NCBI GenBank assembly: GCA_029204225.1
Contig: CM055095.1
Coordinates: 21,990,699 to 22,054,698, forward strand
Source of the DNA: Diphasiastrum complanatum
Lineage: Eukaryota > Streptophyta > Lycopodiopsida > Lycopodiales > Lycopodiaceae
Reading direction: 5' to 3'
DNA length: 64,000 nt
Below, one piece after another: positions 10,802 to 23,116 of the stretch. The notes under the pieces are model-generated. The model ran no database searches. It worked only from the letters and a program-made list of their open reading frames with translations, and was not told the origin of the DNA. The position numbers were made by a program, and so were the translations under genes. How positions within the stretch are numbered: position 1 is the stretch's first letter; each line of letters begins with the position of its first letter.

Positions 10802-12301
10802 CATGAAAGAATGACATGGAGTGAGCAAATCTTTATCAAGTCCTAGACTCTGAAGTATGCTATATTTTGTATTCTGGAAACAAAAAACTCTCATGAAGTA
10901 GTAGCCTCTAATTGGTAATAAGAGATTAGGTGAAGGCTATTTAAAGATTACTTTTGAGAAGGTTTGAAGATGTGAAAGTTCACAACACTAGTGGGTTCCT
11001 ATAGCCTAAAAATGATTCAAAAATATTGGGAACCAATTTGCAAAAACTCTATATTTTTTGGTTGTTTTTTTATTTGATTTTGAAGAGGACTTTAGCAATG
11101 TTTCAGTGCCTCTCTTTTCTTGTCATCAGTCATAAGTGATTATAAGTAGGCAAACCAAACAAATCCAATCAAAACATGCTTAACTAATCAAAGTCTGATT
11201 ATTCTCTAGAGCATTGGTTAGATCGGGAATTTGGGACTGATGGTTTTTGTATCTCTCCCTTGCTCCTCTTTATAGAGTTAGACAAACTTTGGTGCCTCTA
11301 ACTCTCCTTTGTATTTTGTAAACAATTTTAATCGATGGCTAGTTATTTCGGGAGAAAAAGAAAAGTTCACTTGAATGACACAAATGTGCAAATCTTGTAA
11401 ATTTTTTGCTATGAAAATAAACACAAAAGTCTAGTGTTTTTTAGAACTTGTCCATTGAAGGTGAATATCAACCTTTGAGATTCGAAGTGATGAATAAACT
11501 AACACTTTGAAATTGGAAGCACACTTCAAAACCAAAGCTTTGAAGGTAGAATTTGTCGAGGCTCTAATTTGTTTTCTTTTTCTCTTGTAAGTGCTCATTT
11601 GTGCATCAAATTGGAGTCAAATTCTTTATCTAAGGCCATTTAAGTTGAATTCATTGATTAATGTTGAGGAAAGGAAATCCTAACCAATTCACTACTTATT
11701 GGAGGACCTATGTTCTTTCTTTTGAACCAATTATAGCTCATTAGCAAAGTTTATAGGCAAGTGCAAAATGTAAGACCAAAGCTAATTGGAAGAGCAAGAA
11801 TCTAAACATGTGAATGGAGCATCAAACAAGGTTTCAGCCTACACGACAATGTCATAAATCTCTTTATTACCCCACTTGTCCTTGTGTCCTTGATGACTTT
11901 ATATTTTAACATACTCTCGCTTTTCTTAATTTACAAGTGGGGCACGGATGTCATTTTGCCTACTTCAAAAGTGTATGTGTGAGCCATGTATAAAAATTTG
12001 GTGTTACATACTATATTGTTCTTAAAAAAGGTACTTTCTAAAGAATAATTAATTGGGTGTCATATACAACCTAACGTGTTTTTGACGCCAAAAGCAAATG
12101 AAAAACTGCAACTATGTGCGGAAGTTCCAAAATTCCCTATATGCCAAAAGTTGCAACATGATCCACCATAAGTTTATGAGTCCATAGCACATAGCATGTC
12201 TAGCTTTTGACATGTGGATGGTTATGTCATCCTTTTCAAGCCGCAACATGTCTTAGCAATAAGATGCATTTGAAAAATGCAAGATTGAAGAGGTATTTCC
12301 A

Positions 12302-12305
<4 letters not shown>

Positions 12306-12339
<34 letters not shown>
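12306..12339. repeat. (TA)n microsatellite
   Basis: About 17 uninterrupted TA units. Confidence 0.95.
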
Positions 12340-12343
<4 letters not shown>

Positions 12344-12655
12344 CTTGTTAGTTTTGGTTTAAAAGCCAAGTATGTTTGCTTATGAAAAAACCCGATGACA
12401 TTCCAAAAAATGCAAGATTATAGAGTCAATTATAAATGTTGCAGATATATTGCTTATATAAACACTTGCCAAGTATGATCGATGGTTTTGGTTAATGCTT
12501 CGCCAAATATAACTTTTGGTGTCGGGTGTGTGAAAAATGTGTTGTCCTAGGTTATGAATATCAACCAGATCTTGATCCTATACGATTGTTAACAGTTATC
12601 TATTGAGTATAAGATTAGTTATTAGCAATCTATTTGAGTATAAGATCAGCTATCA

Positions 12656-12687
12656 TCAGGGCATGAACACCTCAGGGCATGAACACC
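12656..12687. repeat. Perfect 16-bp tandem duplication
   Basis: TCAGGGCATGAACACC occurs twice back to back. Just upstream, a diverged duplication of a TTGAGTATAAGAT-containing stretch is also visible. Confidence 0.9.
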
Positions 12688-12834
12688 TATATTAGCCAAC
12701 CCTATATCAACGGTTCTCAATAATGTCCAATTGTATGAAAATGTACTCGCCGAGCTAGATCACAAGCTCAATACATCATACCGATCAAATAAACATAGTC
12801 GATCTTAATAAATCATAATTGGACTTATGTATTA

Positions 12835-12967
12835 TGGAAGGAGCCGGGCACATGCCATTCTGCCCGGTAAAATTCCCAAAAAATTTGGGCAAGGCCCGGA
12901 GGGGCCGAGCCTAAATTTTTTTTAGAAAGCCGAACCGGGCAGAATGGCCTGTGCCCGGCTCATTCCA
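12835..12967. repeat. Inverted-repeat (foldback/MITE-like) element
   Basis: The arms at 12841-12868 and 12934-12961 are 28 bp with a single mismatch, and pairing continues outward with ATGGAA/TTCCAT. The spacer is about 65 bp and AT- and GGCC-rich. There is no coding capacity. The arm core (CATTCTGCCCGGTAA) recurs in a second inverted repeat at 58855-59063, which suggests a small family. Confidence 0.75.
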
Positions 12968-14543
12968 TTGCGTAATGGAGTCTTTGACTTTTCCACATGC
13001 CATTTACAAAGCATAATCAGCAGTGTGGGTTTTTTTGGACCAATGAGAAACTGTCACATGGCAGTCTGACGCGCACAGAGTGACGCGAACTGACGCGCAT
13101 TTGGAATGTGCTTCAGAATTTTAAAATTTTTAAAAAAAAATTAGTGACATTTTATGCTTTTTAAAAAGCCCAAAAATTGGGCGTATTCAGCACAAAGAAT
13201 CCATTACGTTGTATGAAAGATGGGTAACATTTTTGGGCAAAACTTTAAATCACTTGATATTTGTATAGTTCAAAAGTGATGCAATCAATCCAACTCAAGT
13301 CAGGGTTTTAGTCCAATGAACTTTGTGGCTCAACTTTAGTAAAAATAAAGAAACGTTTTTCACTAGACTTTTATCTGCCACCCACATGTACGGAGATTAT
13401 GATGCCCGTACGCTCCTACTTGCTCTGATCGGATGGTCATGGTCACTGACCTCGCTGAATGCACCCGTACAGATATGCTTGAACTACGATCAACAAAAAG
13501 CAGACGTGAATAAATCATACATCCTTACATAAATGCTGTAAACAAAGTACAATTTTCAAGTAAAGTAGTCGAATGGGTGAGCTGGGATTGGCATGGCGAT
13601 CGTTGTCCCGGTAGGTCCACCATGGAATATGCATCAACTAAAATTTTCACAATATTTTGATTGAGGTTTTGCAAAAGCATTAGAATCTTCATCTCTGGTT
13701 TACGATCTTTACATTTTTGCATTACGATTAATTATGTGTTTAAGTTGCTGCTGCAGGACCCTGGATAGATATGGCGGCACTGATTTGATCTATATTTAAT
13801 GCTCAAGAAATCAAGATTCACTCATAATATAGTCACTGGTAAGCTTAACTATACTATATTACTATGTATCGAGTTTTAACCAAGAGTTGACTGTACTAGT
13901 TTTAATTTATGCAAATATAATCATTGGTAAAGCTTTGTTTATTAGGAGCGCTTTGCTGACTAATTCAGCAGTTTACCGATGGATAGAGTGATGCCTGCCA
14001 AGAGTTTATGTTTGTGCATTGATGCGATCCATATTTTTGGGTGAATTGAGATGCAAGTTCTGTTTTGGTAGGGCAGCCCGGCAGCTCTATCAAAGGAACA
14101 CCCGTGCTTTACCAGCAATACGCCACGTCGGGGAGGCGTTGCTTCTTCGTTGTCAAAACTAAAGTAGAGTGAAGTGTTTGTTCAGAATTGTGAGATGCTT
14201 GGCCGACCAACCTTTACCTATTATACGATATCGTTGCATGTGATATTGTTTCCATCAAGCAATCTTGTATAGCACAATAAGTCCGTACAAGGTAGTTTTG
14301 GATCGAGATGTTTTGCTTTTGCAAGAAGCTCCTGTGAAGGGTTCCCTGGATTCCATTTGCACCGAGTATATATTCTTCGCTTCGTCTTCTGATTTGTTTT
14401 CCTTGTTCTAATTGAATTTTGCGCGCTAATCGGAGTGCGCATCCAATAGTATAAGCACAGTTTTTTGGCATTCACAGGCGTTTTCTGTACTTGGTGAGGT
14501 GCTGTTGCATATTGATCGTTGAGGGAAGAGGTTGCTGTTCAAG

Positions 14544-17233
14544 ATGACGGACGTTTGTGCTTCGGCGCTTAATCTCCAGCAGCCGAGCAGGGTGAAGCTG
14601 CACATCATGTTAGTGATAGCACAGCTTGGTTTTGCCGGCTTCGAAGTTCTTACGAGAGTTGCTCTCGTCAGTGGCGTCAGTCCTTTCGTCTTCGCTGTCT
14701 ATCGAAACTTCATAGCCTTTGCAGTTCTAGCGCCGGTGTCCTATTTCTCCGAAAAGTAAGCACTTACATAACTCTGTTTGCTCCAAGAAATCGTTCCCAT
14801 CAGTTGACTCACTCAAGTGCACTCCAGTAAGACTAGGCTGAATCTGTTGCTCTCTGCCTAGAAGTTGTATAACGAGTAACAGGGCACATATGCACGGTAT
14901 TGGATAGCACTAGCTTCAATATGCGCAGCATTTACACTGTTTATCTTTATCCACTTATAAGGCCAATCTAGGACTGGAGCAAGAAGCTTCGATGTATCGC
15001 TTTTTCTCAGCAATGGGATTCTAGCCTGCGCCTTCAAGACACAGCAACCACTCTTATCCAACTCGCCAAATACTACGGGGGATCTGGACTGATAAATCAC
15101 TAATGATTCAACTTGCAAGCACGTTCTTATTGAGACTTTCTTCTTAATCTGACAAACCACGATCGTTTGTTTCTTTTCAGGAAAAAGCGCACTCCCTTGA
15201 CTTTATCCATCGTAGCCCAGATGTTCCTCCTTGGTTTGATAGGGTAGGTGATGAGCTTTTTCCAGAACTTTCTGTATTCTGTTGATCGAACGCGGGCTTG
15301 TCCTAGACAAGCGATCTCTCACCAAGGCGTAAGGCAAAGAACTGATATCGATCTATCTTCCTTGGAACAGGGTTTTCGTTAATCAGGTAACATATTACAC
15401 AGGCCTGCGCCTTACGTCTGCTACGTTCACATCGGCAATGCAGAACTCTACTCCTGCCTTCACTTTCATTTTGGCAGCCTTTTTAAGGTTATCCAACTTG
15501 CCTACATCCTCCCTTCTTCGGCCAGATAGGGAATTTCTTAGCATGATTGGAGAAATCTAAGGAACTACGGCTACGCTGATAATTCAAAATTGGTTTAAGA
15601 TAAATATTTTGTAAGGTGGGGAATGTCTTTGTGTTACAGGTATGAAAAAGTGCGTCGCAGAGGCTTGGACGGGCAAGCGAAGATACTAGGCACTATACTA
15701 GGTGTTGGTGGAGCAGTTCTTATGACTCTTTATAAAGGCCCTGCTTTGCTTCATATTACGGGTCCTACAGTTGAATCTACCGGGGAAGCTGAATCTACAA
15801 TGAGGTTGCTGTTTGGATCGGATCAGGGCATCCAGCTTAGTAGTTGGCAGTTTGGCTCTCTTAGCCTGATCCTTACATGTCTCTCGTTTGCGCTTTACCT
15901 GATCTTCCAGGTATATTGCAGTAAGCTTGATGTTAGTTCTAGCGACACCTCCGTTCGTAAATATTAGATAGGTCAAAAAAAGCTCGTGGAATAACTGGAT
16001 GACAAAATCTGTGTGATTGGCTTTCGCTGTTCTTTTGCACTAATTCCAGTCTTTTTGGTGGAGATAGGCTCCACTGTCTAGACAATTTCCCGCCCCCTTA
16101 TCCATTGCAGCTGGTGCTTGCTTTTTCGGGGCAGTGGATCTTACCATTCTGGCTGTTATTCTGGATCGGAGGCCTGCAGCTTGGATCTTTAAATCTCCTA
16201 CAGATTACATCAGCGTTTTCTATGCAGTGAGTTCACACGGCATTGTTACTTATATAATCACTTGTTGAGGGAATCATGAATATTTGAAAGGTTTGTTAAT
16301 GTGAAACTTTTGGAAAGGAAATAAGACAGTTCTATCTATTGCCTGCAGGGCATTATCGCCTCTGGACTAGTTGCTGGTATACAGTCTTGGGGTGTTCGAA
16401 TTCGCAGAGGTGGCCCTGTCATAGTTTCCTCATATCAACCTTTGGAGACGGTGATAGTGGCAATCCTTGGTTACTTCATCCTCAGAGAAACTCTTAACCT
16501 TGGAAGGTTTGTCTCTAGGGATGCATTTCTGTGTGCCTTATTGAGCGGTGTAAGGGTATCTGAGAGTTGGACCTATGATCTTCAGTTTGATAATCGTAAA
16601 AGTTGGGAGGCATGTGCTGGATTGGCCCAGAAGGGAATGAAAACAAGTCTGAGATTTTCTGTCCTATTTTTCCTTGAATTCCTTCCTCTTGTTGAAGCTT
16701 AGATTTTTGCTTGCAAATTTAAAGAAGGAAATGGCAAGACGAACATATTGAGGTGATAAATAGAAAGGGAGATTTAACTTTTAGGAAGCTGAACTGATGG
16801 GTTGATGCTCTGTTTGAATTGTCAATAGCTCTTAATAAGCTCTAGCTCTGTTCTCGTTATTCTCACCTAATTTGGATACGTGACCTTGTTATAAATTACT
16901 CGAGGCCTTATCTTTGGAAGCTTCTAATTTGCATTGCAGTCTGATTGGCGCAATTCTTGTCATTCTTGGGCTCTATCTAGTAACTTGGGGCCAAGCAGAG
17001 GAGAAGAGAATAACTGCTTTGAAACTAGCTCAATCTACTGAATCCCTGCCAACAGCAGAACCCTTTTTGTCGGTAAGTTATAATTTTAAGTCGTCCATAT
17101 CCCGTAGCTTGAATCAGCAGATTCCAACTAAGACTGTTGATATTCCTCAATTTATTGCAACAGCAACGTACTTTAAACATTTTGTTGGGTGGTACAGGAA
17201 GTCGATGAGAACACTGCTCTAATGGATTGGTAA
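14544..17233 (+). CDS. UMAMIT: WAT1-related / UMAMIT (EamA) transporter, 8 exons, 382 aa
   Basis: Exons by eye: 14544-14755, 15181-15243, 15371-15487, 15640-15910, 16068-16226, 16349-16506, 16940-17072, 17198-17233. All introns are GT-AG, phases agree, and the total is 1149 nt (382 residues plus stop), normal length for the family. The protein begins with a short hydrophilic stretch, then helix 1 (Leu-His-Ile-Met-Leu-Val-Ile-Ala-Gln). Family hallmarks are Ala-Val-Tyr-Arg-Asn in exon 1, Asn-Gln...Tyr-Tyr-Thr-Gly-Leu and Thr-Ser-Ala-Met-Gln-Asn in exon 3, Lys-Val...Gly-Gln-Ala-Lys in exon 4, Pro-Ala-Pro-Leu-Ser in exon 5 and a final Gly-Leu-Tyr-Leu-Val-Thr-Trp-Gly helix in exon 7. Two EamA halves imply ten membrane helices. 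WAT1-related proteins export or move auxin or amino acids at the plasma membrane or tonoplast; the substrate cannot be told here. The exon-5 acceptor (GGAGATAG) is pyrimidine-poor and is the least certain junction. No inactivating lesion is seen. Confidence 0.88.
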
Positions 17234-19633
17234 ATCCTGCTGTCTTAGGATGGGCTGCTTACAGTTATGCCCCACTTTTTTATGTGGACAAACAAATCCC
17301 ATTCTACAACATCATGGAGCCACAAGTTGGCAGTAGTTTCTGATTTAGCAAGATTAATGTGTAATATTTGCCCGACTTGATAGGGCAGCCAAGGCATGGC
17401 CAAGGCTCGAGGCAACGGAGGTTTAATCTCAAGTATACCTCAACTTATCTGTATTGTTGTATTCTTTGTGTCTTGAATAGACTGTAATTTTGATGCGAGG
17501 ATCATCCACGTTGAAGTCAAAACTAATCCAACCTGCAAGGGCAACAGTGGAGTTCTGAACGTTGCAAGCATCTCTGTTATAGAAAATCTCATTAGGATTT
17601 GAGCATGTACATACATATGACTCATTTTGCAAAATGGAGTTGTAGGATATTATGGTTAGTGAATTTGCAAAAAAAATTAGGGCATTTATCGTTGCGATTT
17701 TTTCTGTCCCAAAGCTAAGTCTGCCAATAATCAAATCATGTTTATGTGGTGCCTGAGGTATCACTCAAAAGGGGAGCATTCATACCATGAGAGGGCAAAC
17801 ATGTAGTGTACCAAATTCCTCCCACAACTAGAAGATACAATAAAAATATGGACAAAGTTTTAACTATCAACTACACTGAAATCAAATTGAGCTTAAGTTT
17901 GAAACATTGTTCATCAAATGTATTAACGAGTTTTTGGCTTTGCCATGGTAGTCGCATGCTATTCTGATGATTTGTTAAAAGATAAGGTGTCACTTTTAGA
18001 TGAGTTTGAGCATATAAATAAGTCTTCTTAATAATTTATTTTTTATCAAATGCAATCTTTATTTGTTTAAGCTTTTTAAACGATTTAAACGCCTTGCATA
18101 AGGCAAAGGTTCTCGTGATATATCAATCACTTTGTATAGATTTCCACATGTTCTCATGATAGTAACTACAAGCATTCGAAGACAATTGTGAACCCTCTGG
18201 ATTGTGCTAGGTTGTCCCTTTCCACTACTGGTGCACTATTGATGTCGTTACCCAGTCCACAATTGTTTTTGGGAAATCTGGGTCTAATGGTCGTTATGAG
18301 ATTATTCAGAGGATTTTCTGAGAATTGGTTGATGTCGTAGGGTGCTCTCAAGATCGTATGGACAAATCCAACGTCACTTATCGAAGGTATTTTCAATGAC
18401 TGTGCCCCTCTATTTGTGGTCGGTGTGGTATTTGGTATGTAGTTTCTCTCAAGATTCAAGGTCAATGAGTCCCCTTCCCTAAGATTCTCATCAAGTTCAA
18501 GGATTTTTACCCTCGTCAAGATTCAGGTCCGTATTGGCACGTTTGGTACTCTAGTAATATGATTTTTTTCGTATAGATTAGTTCATACAATATTTCGTCA
18601 AATGTGAATCTAAGCACAATGATATTCGATTTCGGTAGGTGATATAAGACCACTTAGTGAGACGTGTCGATGTATGACATAAGCGTTTTTCAGTCCATAA
18701 GACTTGAATTTTGTTGATATTGCGGGTTTTGTTATTCTCCTCACCATGCTTGGGGTACCGATGCACCTTGGTTGCTAGGTGTTTGGGTGCTTTGCCTCCC
18801 AAGGTCCGTGTGTTTCAACGGGTGGCTTGGGTGGGGTGCTCTAGATGATGTAACATCAGAACGAAAAATTTGTTTCTTAGCCTGGGAGGTTTGTTTCACC
18901 CTTTCCGAGCATTGAGCCGCCTCTACAACCGTGATTTATAAAAGAAAACCATGTACACACAACTACAACCAGTATCCAAGCGTTATTAATAAGTTCGACT
19001 TTCGAGCACCTCGTGTTCGTAAAAACATTAAATGTACATCATAGTGAACTTTAACCGAAGCAACCACATCATGGAACTATCGACAAATACCAACTGAATG
19101 TCAGAATAGTATTTTCCAAAAGGGAAGATACTTGCAATCAAAATTTATTTTTGCTGATTCATAAACGATCATCTAGATAGCCATTTGCATTCTACTTTAA
19201 CGAAATTACTTTCCAAGCAAACAATATGCCTATGGTCAGTTAATCGAGCACTTTCCACCATTTGAAAACCGTCATAATGAGTAAGATTAACATCACGTAT
19301 GTCATTCAGTCAGAGAAAGTGATGAAATAAGTTGAAAGTAGTACCTCAAAAATTCTGGGAATGGCCACGCCTTGGTTGCAGATTGCTCTAGTCATTATGG
19401 GCTCAAAATGTTTGTTTATCAAGTATTGGCCATCATAGTACCTTAGTAGGAATTGTTGGTAATGTCCTCGAAGGCCCCACTCCTTCTGGCTGATGGATCA
19501 GGGAGAGAGATGGTATGCTAGATGCTCGTCCTCTTATCTGCTCTGTCCAGTCAGCCCTATTGGCTGCTCATTTCTGGCTCGCTGATATGATCTTGCTGCT
19601 TTGGCTCTTTCTACTGGCTGTGTGTTGGCGATA
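17234..19633. other. Downstream flank of the transporter gene, no gene seen
   Basis: This holds the 3' untranslated region of the transporter gene, then AT-rich DNA in which I find no coding pattern, LTR pair or RNA gene. Confidence 0.55.
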
Positions 19634-19638
19634 GCTCC
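19634..19638. repeat. Target-site duplication GCTCC, left (gypsy element)
   Basis: GCTCC directly precedes the LTR at 19639 and recurs at 25202-25206 directly after the 3' LTR. Confidence 0.9.
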
Positions 19639-20078
19639 AGTTATGGACTCGGCTCATTTCATTCGTCGCGTCCATTTACATTTACTTTACTTTATGCATA
19701 AGGCCTTGGGCCTTTTTTTATTCATTAGTGACACTTAGACTATATGGTTGGCCTTTGGCCTTATTATTCATTATTAGGCCATTTGGACATATTACTGGAG
19801 AGTGGGGGCCTTCTTGGAGGGAGCACTATTTTCCCTCCCAGTTGGGCCCTAGCCACCGGATGCTTCCTTTTAGGGCTTCCTCTTGGCTATAAGTAGGGAA
19901 ACTGTGTCATTTGTTATTCAGCTAATGATATTGATCTCTCCCTTTAGTCTCCTTAATCTCTCTCTTTCTTGCTTTCTAGGGTTAAGTCTTGCTTATGTGC
20001 TGCTTTCATAGCTTAAGTCTTGCTTATGTGATGCTTTCATAGCTTAGCTCTAGATCAGTTGTGGCTCTATTCGTAACT
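19639..20078 (+). repeat. 5' LTR of gypsy element
   Basis: This 440-bp LTR begins AGTTATGGACTC and ends ATTCGTAACT, so its ends form an AGTTA...TAACT inverted repeat instead of TG...CA. The boundaries are fixed by the GCTCC duplication, the second LTR and the adjoining primer-binding site. Confidence 0.9.
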
Positions 20079-20090
20079 TGGTATCAGAGC
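20079..20090 (+). other. Primer-binding site of gypsy element
   Basis: TGGTATCAGAGC directly follows the LTR end, initiator-Met tRNA type. Confidence 0.9.
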
Positions 20091-20379
20091 ATTTTCCCTA
20101 TTGTTGAATTTCAGATCTGATTTTCTGATTAGGTGCCCATTTTCCTTGCTGATTTTTCTCTCTTTGCTGAGGGCTTTCGTCTCTTTGCTTCAGCAACATT
20201 CAGCACAGTTTGGAGGAGGACCAGCTCCTATCAAAGCATTTTCCTTGGCGGATTTTTAGCAGATAGTTAGCGAAAGTACTTCTGCTAAATTTGACGGCCG
20301 GAAATTTTTATTTATTTATTTTTTTTGGGCAGATTATTTCCGGTGCCCAAGTTCCAACCCTCTATCACCCATTTTCAAC

Positions 20380-20640
20380 TTGTTTGTAGGCTCTCCAGCG
20401 CCCAATTCCCTCATCTCTTTCGTCCGTTCCTCCTTCCATTTTCAGCCCTCTTTTCACTTTTGTTTGCAGGCTGTCCAGCCGCTTCATACTTGTCAGTTTC
20501 GTCCGTTTTTGTCTCCGTTTGCAGCCATTTTTCACACCTTGTTTGCAGGCTATCCATCGCCCATCCTCAACCAAATTTCACGAAATTTCGACTCCATTAT
20601 ATACTCCAATTTGCCACTTGCCTCCTGGCTGTCCAGCGCA
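20380..20640 (+). repeat. Four diverged repeats of about 80-bp period in the gypsy leader
   Basis: A motif of the form TTTGYAGGCTNTCCAKC recurs at 20380, 20460, 20539 and (weaker) 20622, between the primer-binding site and gag. The spacers are C/T-rich and poorly conserved. Confidence 0.7.
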
Positions 20641-20727
20641 TTTTTATAGCCTTCATTTTCACTTTTTTTTTCATTTGTTGATTGCTGTCCTTTCTTAGTT
20701 GTGATAATAGTGGTTTTAATAGACTAA

Positions 20728-22402
20728 TTGGGGGTGACGACAAGAGTTCGCTCTCTCAAGTTTTCGTCTACTCCTTCCACTATCATTATGGCACATTCAC
20801 CTACCCCGAGTGAGACTACTCAAGAAATCTTATCCGATCAGTTTTGTCGCATGGATGAGACCCTTTCTGGCCTCGTTCTTCGCTTCGATATCGTTATGAC
20901 CGGCTTTGCTACTATGCAGTCACAAATTGATTCTTTACAGTCTCATGGTCCTGGTAAAGCTCCTGTTTTTCCTTCATTTGGGACTCCCCCTCCATTTGGA
21001 TTTTCATCTTCCTTTGCTAGTCAGCCTGGTGAGCGTTCATTCCACCTAACCCATCTTCTGGTTTCTTTTCACGTCCCCCACTTCCTGAGCCACACTTTGC
21101 TCGAGACTTTCGTGATAGGGTACAACTTGCTACCTATTCCGGTTCCACTGATGGGAACTTACTAGATAATTGGTTTGCTAAGCTTGACACATATTTTCAG
21201 ATCTACCCTAAGATTGATCCTCAGAAGATCCAGTTGGCTACTTTACATTTAGATGGATGTGCCGCCACGTGGTGGCGAGTTTATAGAGCTGATCCTGATC
21301 GAGAAGGGCTCCATTCATGGCATACTTTTCGCCGTGAGCTCCGTCATGCTATGATTGACCCTCAGTGGCTCGACCGCCAACGTGATACATTTTGTAGTCT
21401 CATCAGACCAGTGATCTTGCTTCTTATATAGATCAGTTTATGGAGCTTTCTTATCTTTTTACAGATCTACAGCCCACTGAGCTTATTTCTCATTACATTG
21501 TTGGGCTTTGTGGTGCTTTACGTTATGATGTTTCTTCCTTCCATCCTCCCACACTTGTTGAGGCAATGTCTCTTGCCAGTACTTTATAGCATAAGTACTC
21601 TGACACTCTTCCTTTCCGCTTCTCCCGACCCCATACTTCTGTTTCATCTTTTCCCGCTGCGTCCACCCCTACACATGCCCCTTCTGTTCCAGCTCTCTCC
21701 ATTGTCCCTTCGTCTCCTCGTCCTCCGACTCCTCGACCTACTTTTGTCTGACGTTACACGTCTGCAGAGTTCGCTGACCTTCAGCAGTAGCGTCTTTGCT
21801 TTCATTGTAAGAGTCCTGACCATTTTGCCCGTGATTGTCGTCAGTCTCTCCCTACTACTATTGTTATTTTTTACCATGAGGGCACTACTCCAAATGATTC
21901 CGATATCTACATTCATATTTCTGATGAGCCTGACCTATCCTCTGAGCCTTCCACTAATTTACTTCCTGCTACTTGCCATGCTCAGCTTGCCTATGCTACT
22001 TGGACAGGGCATCCTGGTCCTCGCTCCATTTGGTTATGTGTACGTATTACAGGTCGTGAGTATATTGCTTTAGTTGATACTGGCAGCACTCATTCTTTTA
22101 TTAGCAGTTATATCACTAGTCGGATACGTGCTTCACTTGCTCCTGCTTCACAGCCTCTCACAATTGAGGTTGCCAGTTTCCATTCTTTTCCTAGTTCTCA
22201 GATGTTTCAGCGTTTACCATACCGCATTGGAGATTTTTCTGAACAAACAGATCTTTACATTATTCCTATGGAACGTTATGATCTTGTCCTTGCTGCTGAT
22301 TGGTTTGCATCTCTTGGAGCCGTTACACTGGACTTGACACAACAGACATTGACATTTGTACTTGATGCAGTTACACACTCACTTGTTGGCATTGATTCTT
22401 AG
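20728..22402 (+). pseudogene. Gypsy gag and aspartic protease, frameshifted
   Basis: Gag begins near 20728, or at the ATG at 20788. An N-terminal stretch with hydrophobic heptads is followed by a proline- and phenylalanine-rich linker, then the retrotransposon gag domain (Ala-Ala-Thr-Trp-Trp near 21250; Trp-His-Thr-Phe-Arg-Arg-Glu-Leu near 21318). A proline-rich stretch and a zinc knuckle follow (Cys-X2-Cys-X4-His-X4-Cys, about 21797-21840). Protease carries Leu-Val-Asp-Thr-Gly-Ser near 22072-22090 and a downstream Asp-Leu-Val-Leu-Ala-Ala-Asp-Trp-Phe, ending with a stop at 22400. The chain needs at least two frame changes (near 21040 and 21410) and crosses stops (for example near 21588 and 21749), so this copy is dead. 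Confidence 0.8.
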
Positions 22403-22414
22403 GGAGACTTCCAG

Positions 22415-23116
22415 TTGGTTATCAGGAAGCAGTTTATGTGTAGCCTGCCAAAGGCTGACGATGCAGCTCTTCTTTCCATTCAGAGTACATCAGTTGCTGC
22501 TTCACTTTCACCATCTGTGGGTCCTCTTCCTCAAGTTGATGCTGCTTCGGATTTACAGGTTGTTGTTGTGTGCCTTGCACCTATATGCCTTGATTCACAG
22601 ATATCGTATTCAGTGGTCATTCCTGGTTTCATTGATATTGAGACCGTATACCTTGGTGGTATTTCTACTATTGCTTTTGCGCATACTTCATATTGCCCTC
22701 CTGGTTCGGTGGTTGGTGCAGTATCTTCTCCATTGGTCTCTATATCTCCATCTCTTGAGTCTGTTATGGCCAGTGTTCCTGCTGATTTCTGTGGGGTTCT
22801 TCATGGGTCCACGTTTGATGGTTCCCTCGCTATTGGTGATCAGATTGTATCTTCTTTCGCTTTACTCCATGGATCTCTGCTTGAGGTTTGTGATCTGCCT
22901 CATGATATTTCTACGGTTCCTGACATGATTCATGCGCCTTTGGCCCTTACTGTTACACATTTTTCATCCGAGGATATTTGCCAGATGGTCACTATTACTT
23001 ATCTAGGGTATTTATATGCTGGAATCTTTCTAGATGAGTACACGGACATCCTTCCATCTCCTGGTGTTTCTACATATAGCTTTGCTGCAGTCCATGCCGA
23101 TGCTATGGATATATGA
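22415..23116 (+). CDS. Unrecognised 233-aa ORF where gypsy polymerase is expected
   Basis: An open frame of 233 codons starts just after the protease stop. Its first 15-20 residues (Lys-Gln-Phe-Met...Ser-Leu-Pro-Lys-Ala) resemble the short linker that follows protease in chromoviruses. The rest is Ser/Val/Ile-rich and shows no reverse-transcriptase motif (no Tyr-X-Asp-Asp, no Leu-Asp-Leu-X2-Gly). I see no catalytic pattern. It could be a replacement ORF, a captured sequence, or chance openness in T/C-rich DNA. Low confidence that it encodes a protein. Confidence 0.3.
   Translation: MVIRKQFMCSLPKADDAALLSIQSTSVAASLSPSVGPLPQVDAASDLQVVVVCLAPICLDSQISYSVVIPGFIDIETVYLGGISTIAFAHTSYCPPGSVVGAVSSPLVSISPSLESVMASVPADFCGVLHGSTFDGSLAIGDQIVSSFALLHGSLLEVCDLPHDISTVPDMIHAPLALTVTHFSSEDICQMVTITYLGYLYAGIFLDEYTDILPSPGVSTYSFAAVHADAMDI

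Larger units (their letters stand above)
10802..14543. other. Intergenic region upstream of the WAT1-related gene
   Basis: No convincing coding sequence was seen. The stretch holds a TA microsatellite (12306-12339), a perfect 16-bp tandem duplication (12656-12687) and an inverted-repeat element (12835-12967). The last few hundred bases before 14544 should contain the promoter and 5' leader of the transporter gene, but I could not fix a TATA box or start site. Confidence 0.6.

Noticed and set aside
12841-12961. Inverted repeat as a rho-independent terminator or microRNA gene
   Set aside because: Bacterial-type terminators do not apply; the loop is long and GC/AT-patterned and there is no evidence of a transcript, so a MITE-like element is the simpler reading.
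14214-14608. Overlapping minus-strand frames upstream of the transporter gene
   Set aside because: No domain pattern and mutually overlapping; probably promoter and 5' leader.
16559-16700. Extension of WAT1 exon 6 through the open frame to 16702
   Set aside because: A good GT donor at 16507 and the family's expected next residues in the exon at 16940 favour splicing; the read-through sequence is unlike the family.
20325-20681. 118-codon frame after the gypsy primer-binding site
   Set aside because: Lies in the repeat-bearing leader; low-complexity Phe/Ser/Leu composition and no gag motif.
21498-22073. 191-codon frame very rich in Leu/Ser/Phe in the gypsy element
   Set aside because: It is an alternate frame of T/C-rich gag and protease coding sequence; the correct frames give the zinc knuckle and Asp-Thr-Gly.
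22356-22928. 190-codon hydrophobic frame
   Set aside because: Overlaps the 233-codon frame out of register and has the Leu-rich composition of a shadow frame in T-rich DNA.
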